DNA of 64,000 nucleotides, from the NCBI RefSeq assembly GCF_036569345.1, contig NZ_DATCQT010000089.1, positions 22,144 through 86,143 on the forward strand, in the 5' to 3' direction. Below are positions 43,283-52,704 of this stretch, one piece after another. The number at the start of each line of letters is the position of its first letter. The first letter of the stretch is position 1. The translations under genes were made by a program, and so were the position numbers. Source of the DNA: Clostridium_AD sp036569345 (GTDB lineage: Bacteria; Bacillota; Clostridia; Clostridiales; Clostridiaceae). Below the pieces are notes generated by a model that worked only from the letters and a program-made list of their open reading frames with translations, was not told the DNA's origin and ran no database searches.

Positions 43283-45385
43283 ATGAAAAATATTAGTGAG
43301 CTTATGAAACTTAATAAAGCAAAACCATATTTAGTTTTTATAATTACGGCTATTATAATGTATTCAATTTTAGTAACAGCTTTAGTTCCTAAGAAGTATA
43401 CGCTAAATGTGGGGGATATTGCAAAAGTAGATATAAAGGCTCCTAGAGAAATTGAAAATGAAATGGCTACAGAAAGCAATAGAGTTAAGGCTGTGGAAAG
43501 TGTAGGAAAGAAAACAATTAAAGTTCCAGTAAGTGAGTCAGCTTCAAAAAACATAGAAAGATTATTTTCTACAGTGATAAAGTTAAATTCTAGTGACATT
43601 AATGAATCATCTACTGTAAAACTAGAATTAGAAAAGGCAAAAATAGCCTCACTCAAAAAGACGAGTGCAATTTCTAATTTTACCCCTGAAAATTATCAGA
43701 CACTATTAAATCTTGATGTTAAAGAAGCTACTGAGTTAGAAAATTTTCTGAAAAGCACTATGACAACCCTTTATGATGTAACCACAATAAATGAAAATAA
43801 GCCTGAAGAAATTGTCATGGCACAAGTGATAATTACCACAGCTTTTAATAATTCTAATTTTACTAAAAACATAAGAGGAATAGGGATTTCTATTGCAAAT
43901 CAAGAAGTTCATCCTAATACAATTTACGATAAAGCAGGCACGGAGTTATTAATAGAAGATGCTAAGAAAAATGTTAAACCTGTTATGATTAAGAAGGATC
44001 AAATTATTGCTAAAGAGGGCGAACCTGTGACCTTTGAACAAAAGGCATTACTAGAATCATTAGGGTTACTAGATAATACTACTAATTTTGCTTGGTCCTT
44101 ATATTTAAGTTTAGCAGGACTTGTATGCTTGGTAATCTTTCTTCAATGGTATTATTTACATAAGTATCATAGGCAAATATTTGATGATACAAAAAAATTA
44201 ATTATGCTTAATATTCTTAGTATTATAGCAATACTATTAGCTAGAACATTAGGAATAATATCTGTGTTTGTGATACCACTAGCTTGTATTCCAATGCTTA
44301 TGACTATTTTGATTGGTGATGAAGTAGCAATAGCTTTAAACATTCTAAATTGTATTCTTATAAGCGTTGCAGTTAATTTCAATTTTGAAATTACAATACT
44401 TGCGGTGCTTAACTCTATTGTAGGGGTTATGTTATTAAAGAAAATGCAACAAAGAAATGATATATTATATTCATCTATATATATTGCAATGATAAACCTT
44501 ATGGTATATCTCTCTATGGGATTTTTGCTTAGCAATAGTATTATTGATGTTTTAAAAAAAGCAGGAATGCTGTATCTTGCAAGTCTCATATCTGGAGTAC
44601 TTACTATAGGTTTTCTACCTTTTTTTGAAAGTTTTTTTGATATAGTGACCACAGTGAAACTACTAGAATTATCAAATCCAAATCATCCATTATTAAAGAG
44701 GTTACTTTTAGAAGCACCAGGAAGTTATCATCATTCTGTACTTGTAGCTAATCTATCAGAAGTTGCTGCAGAACTAGTTGGTGCGAACCCTGTTCTTGCG
44801 AGGGTATCTGCGTATTATCATGATATTGGAAAGATAAAAAGACCTTATTTTTTCAAAGAAAATCAATTAGGAAATGATAACCCACATGATAAAATAACTC
44901 CAAATTTGAGTACACTAATAATTATCTCTCATGTGAAAGATGGGTTAGAACTAGCAAAAGAATATAAAATACCTAAGGTGATTCAGGATTCTATTGGTCA
45001 ACATCATGGTACGACTTTGGTTAAGTATTTTTATGTGACTATGAAAAATTCTAGTGATAATCCTGAAGAAATTAAAGAAGAAAATTTTAGATACCAGGGA
45101 CCAACTCCTGAAAGTAAGGAAGCGGCAATTATAATGCTTTCGGATGTTGTAGAAGCTGCTGTAAGATCGATTCCAAATCCTACCAAAGGTAAAATTGAAG
45201 AAATGGTTAATAATCTAATAAAAGCCAGGCTTAATGATGGACAATTAGATAACTGTGATTTAACTTTAAAAGATTTAGAAAAGATTCGAGTAGCATTTTT
45301 AAAAGTACTTTCAGGAATATACCATGAGAGAATAGAGTACCCAACGGAGAAATGGCAAAATGATAAAGAACATGAAATGAAATAA
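43283..45385 (+). CDS. pgpH: 7TM-HD cyclic di-AMP phosphodiesterase (PgpH/YqfF)
   Basis: A 700-residue protein. N-terminal membrane helix and extracytoplasmic 7TMR-HDED domain (about 45-260), seven membrane helices (about 265-450), then a cytoplasmic HD domain with SYHHSVLVANLSEVAAELVG, YYHDIGKIKRPYFF, and QHHGTTLVKYFY. PgpH-type enzymes hydrolyse c-di-AMP to pApA, controlling potassium and turgor homeostasis. The gene lies between yqfD and ybeY as is usual. GGTGGGGATGGGG precedes the ATG. Confidence 0.94.
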   Translation: MKNISELMKLNKAKPYLVFIITAIIMYSILVTALVPKKYTLNVGDIAKVDIKAPREIENEMATESNRVKAVESVGKKTIKVPVSESASKNIERLFSTVIKLNSSDINESSTVKLELEKAKIASLKKTSAISNFTPENYQTLLNLDVKEATELENFLKSTMTTLYDVTTINENKPEEIVMAQVIITTAFNNSNFTKNIRGIGISIANQEVHPNTIYDKAGTELLIEDAKKNVKPVMIKKDQIIAKEGEPVTFEQKALLESLGLLDNTTNFAWSLYLSLAGLVCLVIFLQWYYLHKYHRQIFDDTKKLIMLNILSIIAILLARTLGIISVFVIPLACIPMLMTILIGDEVAIALNILNCILISVAVNFNFEITILAVLNSIVGVMLLKKMQQRNDILYSSIYIAMINLMVYLSMGFLLSNSIIDVLKKAGMLYLASLISGVLTIGFLPFFESFFDIVTTVKLLELSNPNHPLLKRLLLEAPGSYHHSVLVANLSEVAAELVGANPVLARVSAYYHDIGKIKRPYFFKENQLGNDNPHDKITPNLSTLIIISHVKDGLELAKEYKIPKVIQDSIGQHHGTTLVKYFYVTMKNSSDNPEEIKEENFRYQGPTPESKEAAIIMLSDVVEAAVRSIPNPTKGKIEEMVNNLIKARLNDGQLDNCDLTLKDLEKIRVAFLKVLSGIYHERIEYPTEKWQNDKEHEMK

Positions 45386-45427
45386 TAAGTTGTTTTCATC
45401 TAAAGGTAGAAGGGAGTAAAAATAGGT

Positions 45428-45928
45428 ATGATTTTTATTGATAATAGACAAAATAAAATTGAAGTTACAAGGGAACTTGAAAAGGTGATAAAAGCTGTTA
45501 TTGAGTATACACTTAAAGAGGAAAAATTACTTATTGATAATGAAGTAAGTGTTATATTCATTGACAATGAAGAAATCAGAAAAATAAATTTAGAGCAGCG
45601 GGGTATAAATGAAATTACTGATGTATTATCTTTTCCCATGTTGCATTATCCGGAAAACAAGGTTTTCAAAGAGGTGTATATAAATTATAAATTCGACCAG
45701 AATGACTTATATGATGAAAAATTAGTAATTGGAGATGTTGCATTATCACTAGAAAAATCAAAGCAGCAAAGTGAAGAATTTGGTCATTCATTTATCAGAG
45801 AATGTGCTTACTTAACAGTTCATTCCATTTTGCATTTGCTAGGGTATGATCACATGGAGGAGGCTCCTAAAAATATTATGAGAAAAAGAGAAGAGGAAAT
45901 ATTAAATAATTTTAAAATATCTAGGTAG
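45428..45928 (+). CDS. ybeY: rRNA maturation endoribonuclease YbeY
   Basis: A 166-residue zinc-dependent enzyme for 16S 3'-end processing and ribosome quality control. The HSILHLLGYDHMEE motif supplies the three His ligands; NEITDVLSFPM is the other hallmark. GAAGGGAG upstream. Operon with pgpH and dgkA. Confidence 0.96.
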   Translation: MIFIDNRQNKIEVTRELEKVIKAVIEYTLKEEKLLIDNEVSVIFIDNEEIRKINLEQRGINEITDVLSFPMLHYPENKVFKEVYINYKFDQNDLYDEKLVIGDVALSLEKSKQQSEEFGHSFIRECAYLTVHSILHLLGYDHMEEAPKNIMRKREEEILNNFKISR

Positions 45929-45990
45929 AATAAAGTTATATCTGATTCACGCAAAATACTATGCTAGAATATTTTATAAGGTGGTTAAGC

Positions 45991-46689
45991 ATGAAAGTTA
46001 AGAAATTAGTTGATAGTTTTAATTATGCTATTAAAGGAATAATATACTCAATTCGTACTCAAAGAAATATGAAGATACATATGTTATCTACTATAATAGT
46101 GCTTACGGCAGCTTTTTTTTACGATTTGTCGAAGGTAGAACTTTTGATTATTACTATAACAATAACACTTGTAATAGTGGCTGAAATGATAAATACTGCG
46201 GTAGAATGTGCCATAGATGCTACAACGAATTTTTACCACCCATTAGCCAAAATTGCTAAAAATGTTGCGGCGGGTGCAGTGCTCGTAACTGCTATAAATG
46301 CAGTTTTGGTGGGATATGTTATATTTTGGGATAGAGTGACCCCCTTTAATATGACAGTAATGTCAAAGCTTAAAAAATCTGACCCTGACATGATCTTTTT
46401 TATACTTGTTATAGTTTGTATTGCGACTGTTGTAGTTAAGGCAATTTATGGCGAAGGCACTCCACTTAAAGGTGGGATGCCAAGTGGTCACAGTACTATA
46501 GCTTTTTCAGTAGCAACAACTATAACATTATTAACTAACGAACCTTTAATTATGATATTATCTTATTTTATAGCTTTACTTGTTGCACAAAGTAGGGTTG
46601 ATTCAGAAATTCATTCTATTTTAGAAGTAGTTTTCGGTGCTGCTTTTGGAACTTTGTTAACCTTACTATTATTTAATATTCTAGGATAA
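45991..46689 (+). CDS. dgkA: Undecaprenol/diacylglycerol kinase fused to a PAP2 domain
   Basis: A 232-residue membrane protein. The first about 115 residues are a DgkA-family kinase with FNYAIKGIIYSIRTQRNMKIH and the catalytic EMINTAVECAIDATTN; in Firmicutes this phosphorylates undecaprenol. The second half carries PAP2 phosphatase motifs GMPSGHSTIAFSVA and SRVDSEIHSILEVVFGAAFG, but the first PAP2 motif (KxxxxxxRP) is reduced to KAIYGEGTPLKGG. So a lipid-carrier kinase and probable phosphatase are in one chain. ATG 45991 is chosen for its AAGGTGG site; an in-frame ATG at 45961 has none. Confidence 0.93.
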   Translation: MKVKKLVDSFNYAIKGIIYSIRTQRNMKIHMLSTIIVLTAAFFYDLSKVELLIITITITLVIVAEMINTAVECAIDATTNFYHPLAKIAKNVAAGAVLVTAINAVLVGYVIFWDRVTPFNMTVMSKLKKSDPDMIFFILVIVCIATVVVKAIYGEGTPLKGGMPSGHSTIAFSVATTITLLTNEPLIMILSYFIALLVAQSRVDSEIHSILEVVFGAAFGTLLTLLLFNILG

Positions 46690-46772
46690 TTTATTTTTTA
46701 TTTTAAATGACAAACATGCTAATATAATTATAATATTATTGAAATACTAATATTTAGTGATATAATTAATAT

Positions 46773-46807
46773 ACATGAAAAATCGCATATAATGCGGTTT
46801 TTCATGT
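46773..46807. terminator. Hairpin between dgkA and cdd
   Basis: A 16-bp stem, ACATGAAAAATCGCAT (46773-46788) with 46792-46807 (one T-G pair), and a 3-nt loop. T residues lie inside the 3' arm rather than after it, so it may be a terminator or an RNA-stability element. Confidence 0.55.
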
Positions 46808-46851
46808 ATATGTGTTTTTTACAGCTAAATTATTTAATTAGGGGTGTACTG

Positions 46852-47250
46852 ATGAATTATAAAAAGTTAGCTAAAATTGCAATAGATGCTAGAGAAAATG
46901 CATACGTGCCTTATTCGAAATTTAAGGTAGGAGCAGCAGTTATTACTGATGATGGGTCAATATATACTGGATGTAATATTGAAAATGCTTCCTACGGTGC
47001 TACAAATTGCGCTGAAAGAACGGCGATTTTTAAAGCTGTATCAGAGGGCCATAGAAAAATTAAAGCTATTGCAATAGTGGGGGATATGTCAACAAATACA
47101 TATCCATGTGGTATTTGCAGACAAGTTATAGCTGAGTTTGCTACAAAAGATATCGAAATCATATTAGTGAAAAATGAAGAAAATTATATAATTAAGACTA
47201 TGGAAGAAATATTACCGGGCGCTTTTACTAAAGAAGATTTATTAAAGTAA
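46852..47250 (+). CDS. cdd: Cytidine deaminase
   Basis: A 132-residue zinc enzyme converting cytidine to uridine. YVPYSKFKVGAA, then NIENASYGATNCAERTAIFKA (zinc Cys and catalytic Glu) and TYPCGICRQVIAEF (two zinc Cys). ATG 46852 has a GGGGTG site 6 nt upstream and begins at the normal family residue; an open frame back to 46792 overlaps the hairpin and is not used. Confidence 0.96.
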   Translation: MNYKKLAKIAIDARENAYVPYSKFKVGAAVITDDGSIYTGCNIENASYGATNCAERTAIFKAVSEGHRKIKAIAIVGDMSTNTYPCGICRQVIAEFATKDIEIILVKNEENYIIKTMEEILPGAFTKEDLLK

Positions 47251-47269
47251 GATAACAAAAGGAGGAAAT

Positions 47270-48151
47270 ATGTTTAAATCGGGATTTGTAACTATTATTG
47301 GACGACCTAATGTAGGAAAATCTACATTGATAAATTATATTATGGGGGAAAAATTATCAATTGTGTCTAATAGACCCCAAACCACAAGAAACAATATTCA
47401 AACTATTTTAACAACAAAGGAATCTCAAATAATATTTGTAGATACTCCAGGAATGCATAAACCTAGACATAAATTAGGAGAGTATATGGTTAAAGTAGCA
47501 AAGCAATCTGCTAGCGAAGTAGATGTTATATTATTTATAACTACCCCAGGAGATGAAATTGATAAAGGTGATATGCATATTCTTGAACAGTTTAAAGATA
47601 CAAAGATTCCAATTTTTTTATTAGTTAATAAGATTGACGAAAATACTCAAGAGAGGGTAGCTAAAACCGTTCAAGGGTATTCAGAGTATTTTAATTTCAA
47701 AGAAATAATACCAATTGCTGCCATAAAAGGTAAGAATGTTGAGATAGTTACTAAACTTGTAGAAGAGAACATTCCAGAAGGGCCTTTATATTACCCAGAG
47801 GATATGGTCACAGATCAACAAGAAAGATTCATTATTACTGAAATTATAAGAGAAAAAGCTTTGAAATTATTATCACAAGAAGTGCCCCATGGAATAGCAG
47901 TAGAAATTATTTCTATGAAAAGAGATAAAAAAGAAATCTACAATATTGAGGTTAACTTACTTTGTGAAAAAGATTCTCATAAGGGTATAATAATTGGAAA
48001 AGGTGGAAAAACCCTAAAACAAATTTCCACTTATGCAAGGCAAGATATAATGAAATTATTAGGGGAAAACATACATTTGAGATTATGGGTAAAGGTAAAA
48101 AAAGAATGGAGAGATACTTCAAGTATTTTAAAAGAGCTTGGATATAAATAG
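47270..48151 (+). CDS. era: GTPase Era
   Basis: A 293-residue ribosome-assembly GTPase. G1 GRPNVGKST, G2 TTRNNIQT, G3 DTPGMHKP, G4 NKID; the C-terminal KH domain has GIIIGKGGKTLKQIS that binds the 16S 3' end. AAAGGAGG precedes the ATG. Confidence 0.98.
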   Translation: MFKSGFVTIIGRPNVGKSTLINYIMGEKLSIVSNRPQTTRNNIQTILTTKESQIIFVDTPGMHKPRHKLGEYMVKVAKQSASEVDVILFITTPGDEIDKGDMHILEQFKDTKIPIFLLVNKIDENTQERVAKTVQGYSEYFNFKEIIPIAAIKGKNVEIVTKLVEENIPEGPLYYPEDMVTDQQERFIITEIIREKALKLLSQEVPHGIAVEIISMKRDKKEIYNIEVNLLCEKDSHKGIIIGKGGKTLKQISTYARQDIMKLLGENIHLRLWVKVKKEWRDTSSILKELGYK

Positions 48152-48162
48152 GGGATGATTTT

Positions 48163-48915
48163 CTGGCAATTTTAAAAACTAGAGCTATTGTCATAAAAAC
48201 ACAAGAGTTTAAAGAAAATGATAAATTAGTATGGCTTTTTAGTGAAGATTTTGGTAAAATAACAGCAATAGCTAAGGGTGCTAGAAAAAATAAAAGTAGA
48301 TATGTATCATCCACATTACCTTTTTGCTTTGCCGAATTTGTTCTTTTTAAAGGTAAAAACTTATATACTATAAACGAAATAACAATTATAGATTCTTTTC
48401 AGCAATTATTAAGAAACTTGGACACAATTACTTATGCATCATATTTTAATGAATTAATTGATATAACCCTTGAAAATGATGAGGTCCATAAGGAACTTTT
48501 TAAAGATTTAGTTGCTGCGTTTTATTTTATAAAAAATGATGTTATGGATATAGAAGTTTTAGCTAGGACATTTGAAACAAGGATTCTAAGGGCGACAGGT
48601 TATGAATTAAATTTTAATCAATGTGTTAAATGTAGAAAAAAAATAACTATATCTAATTATATTGATTCCATATCATATGGTCCAATTTGTAAAGAGTGTG
48701 AAAAGTTAAATAGTATATATATTTCAAATCCTACATATAATACACTAAAATTCTTAAATAATTTTGGAATGGATAAAATCAATAGAATTGTTGTGTCTAA
48801 AACATCAAAGAGTGAATTATATAAAATTTTGTCTTTTATAATTTCTCAAAGTTATACGAGGAAGCCAAAGAGTTTAGAAATGTTTAATTATTTAAAGGAA
48901 TACAGCAATGAATAG
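48163..48915 (+). CDS. recO: DNA repair protein RecO, apparent CUG start
   Basis: A 250-residue recombination mediator that loads RecA with RecR. N-terminal OB fold begins ILKTRAIVIKTQEFKENDKLVWLFSEDFGKITAIAKGARK, and the zinc-finger is CVKCRKK with CKEC about 18 residues later. Between an in-frame TAA (48145-48147) and the conserved ILKTRA there is no ATG, GTG or TTG; CTG 48163 sits 8 nt after GGGG and is the best start. ATG 48418 would delete the OB fold. Follows era as in other Firmicutes. Confidence 0.92.
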   Translation: MAILKTRAIVIKTQEFKENDKLVWLFSEDFGKITAIAKGARKNKSRYVSSTLPFCFAEFVLFKGKNLYTINEITIIDSFQQLLRNLDTITYASYFNELIDITLENDEVHKELFKDLVAAFYFIKNDVMDIEVLARTFETRILRATGYELNFNQCVKCRKKITISNYIDSISYGPICKECEKLNSIYISNPTYNTLKFLNNFGMDKINRIVVSKTSKSELYKILSFIISQSYTRKPKSLEMFNYLKEYSNE

Positions 48916-48956
48916 TTGTTTGTACTCCTAAGTAAATTATAAGGAGGAAGATTTTA

Positions 48957-49580
48957 ATGGCAGAAATCACGCTAGAAAAAATTGACATTATCAAAGAACG
49001 AACAGGGGTTTCATATACTGATGCAAAGGAAGCATTAGAAGAATGTGATAGTAATGTAGTTGATGCATTGATTTATATCGAAGCAAAAGAAAAGAAAGCA
49101 AATAAATTTAACATGGACGATATGTATACTAGTAAGGATGAATTTTTAGCATGGATAAAAGAGACAACACAAAAGGGAAATGTAACAAGGATAAAAATAA
49201 AAAAAGATCAAACTGTGGTTATAGACATACCTGTTAATGCCGGTATTGCAGTAGGATTATTTGGATTAATATATCCTGCACTAATTGGCATAGGTATATT
49301 AACTGCTGTGCTCACAAAGGTTACTATTGAGATAACCAAAGCAGATGGCAGTGTTGAAGTTATTAATACTATTATTAAAAATACAGTTGATGACTTAAAG
49401 GGAAAAATGAGTGATCTAGGTGAAGATATGAAAGAAAAATTTAATGATACAAAAGACAATTTAAGCAAAAACATGAAAGATAATAAAGATGATAAAGACA
49501 GCAATAATGAAAATGTATATCAATATACTGTTAAATTTGATGAAAAAGAAAAAGAAAAAGAAAAAGAAAAAGAAAAATAA
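48957..49580 (+). CDS. DUF4342 protein with UBA-like N-terminus
   Basis: A 207-residue protein. The N-terminal about 45 residues form a UBA/TS-N-like three-helix domain (IDIIKERTGVSYTDAKEALEECDSNVVDALIYIEA) resembling that of EF-Ts. The middle DUF4342 domain (about 65-130) includes KKDQTVVIDIPVNAGIAVGLFGLIYPALIGIGILTAVLTKVTIEI, one amphipathic or membrane-associated segment. A long charged Asp/Lys tail ends in a perfect KE dipeptide run. AAGGAGG upstream. The function is unknown. Confidence 0.88.
   Translation: MAEITLEKIDIIKERTGVSYTDAKEALEECDSNVVDALIYIEAKEKKANKFNMDDMYTSKDEFLAWIKETTQKGNVTRIKIKKDQTVVIDIPVNAGIAVGLFGLIYPALIGIGILTAVLTKVTIEITKADGSVEVINTIIKNTVDDLKGKMSDLGEDMKEKFNDTKDNLSKNMKDNKDDKDSNNENVYQYTVKFDEKEKEKEKEKEK
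49542..49577 (+). repeat. Hexanucleotide tandem repeat (GAAAAA)x6
   Basis: Six perfect GAAAAA units encode the C-terminal Glu-Lys repeat of the DUF4342 protein and end at its stop codon. Copy changes would stay in frame. Confidence 0.95.
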
Positions 49581-49596
49581 TATTTTAATTTTGTAA

Positions 49597-49626
49597 AGCT
49601 AGCAGCTATTAGTTGCTGGCTTTTTA
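49597..49626 (+). terminator. Intrinsic terminator
   Basis: AGCTAGCAGC (49597-49606) pairs with GTTGCTGGCT (49612-49621; two wobble pairs), then TTTT. Confidence 0.85.
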
Positions 49627-49669
49627 AAATTAAAAATCTAATATAGTAACAAAAAAGTGATTAAGAGTC

Positions 49670-49699
49670 TTACATATCGTCATAAAAACGTGGTATAAT
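49670..49699 (+). promoter_or_regulatory. Promoter of ppdK
   Basis: TTACAT (49670-49675), 18-bp spacer, TATAAT (49694-49699), about 120 bp before the ppdK start, leaving a long leader. Confidence 0.65.
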
Positions 49700-49819
49700 A
49701 TTCAAATGGGTATGTAAAATTATAGTGTTATTTCAATTTGTGAAAACGTTCTTTTTACATAAATACCATTTTTATACCATTATCATCTATAATTTATAAT
49801 AAAAGGGGTTGTAGGCAAT

Positions 49820-52456
49820 ATGGAAAATAAAAAGTATGTATACCTTTTTAGTGAAGGTAATGCTTCAATGAGAAATCTTCTAGGCGGTAAAGGTGCAAAC
49901 CTTGCAGAGATGACTAATCTTGGTATTCCAGTACCACAAGGATTCACAGTTACGACAGAAGCTTGTAATAAATACTATGAAGATGGGCAACTAATTGCAT
50001 CTGAAATTGTTAGTGAAATTAATGATAAAATGGTTGAACTTGAAAAAATTACTGGAAAGAACTTTGGAAGTTTAGATAATCCATTACTTGTTTCAGTTAG
50101 ATCTGGTGCAAGAGCATCAATGCCTGGAATGATGGATACAATTTTAAATCTTGGATTAAACGATGATACAGTAGAAGTTATGGCAAAACTAACTAGTAAC
50201 CCAAGATTTGCTTATGACTCTTACAGAAGATTTATTCAAATGTTTGCTGATGTTGTTATGGGTATTGAAAAAAGAAATTTTGAAAACATTATGGATAATA
50301 TGAAAGAGTCAAAAGGCGTAAAATTCGATACAGAATTGGATGCTAACGATTTATTAGAGTTAGTTAAACAATTTAAAGCGTTTTATAAAGAAACTAAAGG
50401 TGAAGAATTCCCAAGTGATCCAAAGAGTCAATTAATAGAATCTATTACAGCAGTATTTAGATCATGGGATAATCCTCGCGCTAATGTATATAGAAGATTA
50501 AATGATATCCCAGGAAGTTGGGGAACAGCAGTAAGTGTTCAAGAAATGGTATTTGGTAACAAAGGGGATACATCAGGAACTGGTGTTGCTTTCTCTAGGA
50601 ATCCATCCAATGGAGAAAAAGAAATATTTGCTGAGTACTTAATGAATGCACAAGGTGAAGACGTTGTAGCTGGAATAAGAACACCACAAGATATATCACA
50701 ACTTGGAAAAGATATGCCAAAAGTATATGATGAATTCATGGCAATTGTTAATACCCTTGAAAACCACTACAAGGATATGCAAGATATGGAGTTTACAATT
50801 GAAGATGGGAAATTATATTTTCTGCAAACAAGAAATGGTAAGAGGACAGCACAAGCTGCACTCAAAATTGCGGTTGAACTCGTTGAAGATGGAATGTTAA
50901 CAAAGAAAGAAGCTTTGATGAAGGTAGATCCGAAACAATTAGATACATTGCTTCATCCTAACTTTGATGCTTTAGAATTAAACAAATCTAAAGTTATAGC
51001 TAAAGGATTACCAGCATCTCCTGGAGCGGCTTGCGGAAAAGTTTATTTTACAGCTGAAGATGCAAAAGTTAAACATGAAGCTGGCGAAGAAGTAATTCTT
51101 GTAAGGCTTGAGACTTCACCAGAAGATATTGAAGGTATGGTTGCTGCAGAAGGCATTTTAACAGTAAGAGGTGGAATGACATCACATGCTGCAGTTGTTG
51201 CAAGAGGAATGGGAACTTGTTGCGTTGCAGGTTGCTCTGAGATAAAAGTTAATGAAGAAGCTAGGACTTTTCAAATAGGACAAACGGTTTATCATGAAGG
51301 TGACTTTATTTCAATGGATGGAAGTACAGGAAACGTGTATGCTGGTGTAATTAAAACAGTTGAACCTGAAATAAACGGCTATTTTGAAATATTTATGGGT
51401 TGGGCTGATGAAATAAGAAGCTTAAAAGTTAGAGCTAATGCTGATACTCCAAAAGATGCAATGCATGCAGTTAAATATGGAGCTGAAGGTATAGGATTAT
51501 GCAGAACAGAGCACATGTTCTTTGATTCTGATAGAATAATGACTATAAGGGAAATGATTGTTGCAAAGGACGAAGATTCAAGAAGGGTAGCATTAGAAAA
51601 ATTATTACCAATTCAAAGAGGAGACTTTATAGGAATCTATGAAGAACTTAAAGAAAAACCAGCGACTATCAGGTTTTTAGATCCGCCACTACATGAATTT
51701 TTACCACATGCTGATGAAGATATAAAAGAATTAGCAAAAGAAATGGGAATAACTTATGAAGAATTAAAGGCTACTGTAGAATCATTACATGAATTTAATC
51801 CAATGATGGGGCATAGAGGGTGTAGGCTTGCCGTATCATATCCAGAAATAGCAGAGATGCAAACTAGAGCGATTATTGAAGCTGCTATTGATGTTAAAAC
51901 TAGAAAAGGATATAATATTGTTCCAGAAATAATGATTCCTTTAATTGGAGAAGTTAAAGAATTAAAATATGTCAAAGATGTAGTAGTAAGAATAGCTGAT
52001 GAAATCATAGCTGAAAAGGGCAGTGATTTAAAATACATGGTTGGTACAATGATTGAAATACCAAGAGCAGCTCTTACCGCTGACTTAATAGCAAAAGAAG
52101 CAGAATTCTTCTCATTTGGAACAAATGATTTAACACAAATGACTTTTGGATTTTCAAGAGATGATGCTGGAACCTTCTTGAAACATTACTATGATAAGAA
52201 AGTTTATGAATTTGATCCATTCCAAAAATTGGATCAAACGGGAGTAGGCAAACTTATTAAAATGGCTGTTGATCTTGGAAGATCAACTAATCCTACTATA
52301 AAACTTGGAATATGTGGAGAACATGGTGGAGATCCTTCTTCTGTAGAATTCTGTCACAATGTGGGACTTAATTATGTATCATGTTCACCATTTAGAGTTC
52401 CAGTTGCAAGACTTGCAGCAGCTCAAGCTGAAATAAAAAATCCAAGAAAAAAATAG
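49820..52456 (+). CDS. ppdK: Pyruvate, phosphate dikinase
   Basis: An 878-residue enzyme interconverting pyruvate, ATP and phosphate with PEP, AMP and pyrophosphate; central to clostridial carbon flux. ATP-grasp domain with LLGGKGANLAEMTNLGIPVPQGFTVTT, swivelling His domain with GGMTSHAAVVARGMGTCCVAG (phospho-His), and the PEP/pyruvate barrel with GAEGIGLCRTEHMFF and a C-terminal GICGEHGGDPSSVEF. Length is standard. Monocistronic, with its own terminator. Confidence 0.98.
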   Translation: MENKKYVYLFSEGNASMRNLLGGKGANLAEMTNLGIPVPQGFTVTTEACNKYYEDGQLIASEIVSEINDKMVELEKITGKNFGSLDNPLLVSVRSGARASMPGMMDTILNLGLNDDTVEVMAKLTSNPRFAYDSYRRFIQMFADVVMGIEKRNFENIMDNMKESKGVKFDTELDANDLLELVKQFKAFYKETKGEEFPSDPKSQLIESITAVFRSWDNPRANVYRRLNDIPGSWGTAVSVQEMVFGNKGDTSGTGVAFSRNPSNGEKEIFAEYLMNAQGEDVVAGIRTPQDISQLGKDMPKVYDEFMAIVNTLENHYKDMQDMEFTIEDGKLYFLQTRNGKRTAQAALKIAVELVEDGMLTKKEALMKVDPKQLDTLLHPNFDALELNKSKVIAKGLPASPGAACGKVYFTAEDAKVKHEAGEEVILVRLETSPEDIEGMVAAEGILTVRGGMTSHAAVVARGMGTCCVAGCSEIKVNEEARTFQIGQTVYHEGDFISMDGSTGNVYAGVIKTVEPEINGYFEIFMGWADEIRSLKVRANADTPKDAMHAVKYGAEGIGLCRTEHMFFDSDRIMTIREMIVAKDEDSRRVALEKLLPIQRGDFIGIYEELKEKPATIRFLDPPLHEFLPHADEDIKELAKEMGITYEELKATVESLHEFNPMMGHRGCRLAVSYPEIAEMQTRAIIEAAIDVKTRKGYNIVPEIMIPLIGEVKELKYVKDVVVRIADEIIAEKGSDLKYMVGTMIEIPRAALTADLIAKEAEFFSFGTNDLTQMTFGFSRDDAGTFLKHYYDKKVYEFDPFQKLDQTGVGKLIKMAVDLGRSTNPTIKLGICGEHGGDPSSVEFCHNVGLNYVSCSPFRVPVARLAAAQAEIKNPRKK

Positions 52457-52465
52457 TATAAAAAG

Positions 52466-52523
52466 AATAGGGTATTGTAACTTAATTTCATTATTGATTT
52501 TAAGTGCAATACCCTATTTCTAT
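52466..52523 (+). terminator. Terminator after ppdK
   Basis: AATAGGGTATTG (52466-52477) is perfectly complementary to CAATACCCTATT (52507-52518), followed by TCTATT; CTTAA/TTAAG pair inside the loop. Confidence 0.75.
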
Positions 52524-52704
52524 TAAAGGACTGTATTATAAAACATAATTTTAAAAGAAGAAACGTTATTATGGAACACCTTAATTAAATGATTATGGAG
52601 CACTTTTGTGGTAAGATATAAGAGATAAAAAGTGGTTATATTGATATCGCCTATCATTAAATATCGTAGGTGGATAATAAAACAGCAAATAAGAGGTGAA
52701 CAAT

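Noticed and set aside
44167..44652. 161-codon minus-strand frame inside pgpH
   Set aside because: Antisense to the seven-helix region; no ribosome site or recognisable motif.
49741..49750. TGAAAACGTT before ppdK as a possible CcpA cre site
   Set aside because: Only the left half matches the cre consensus; the right half is missing, so not supported.
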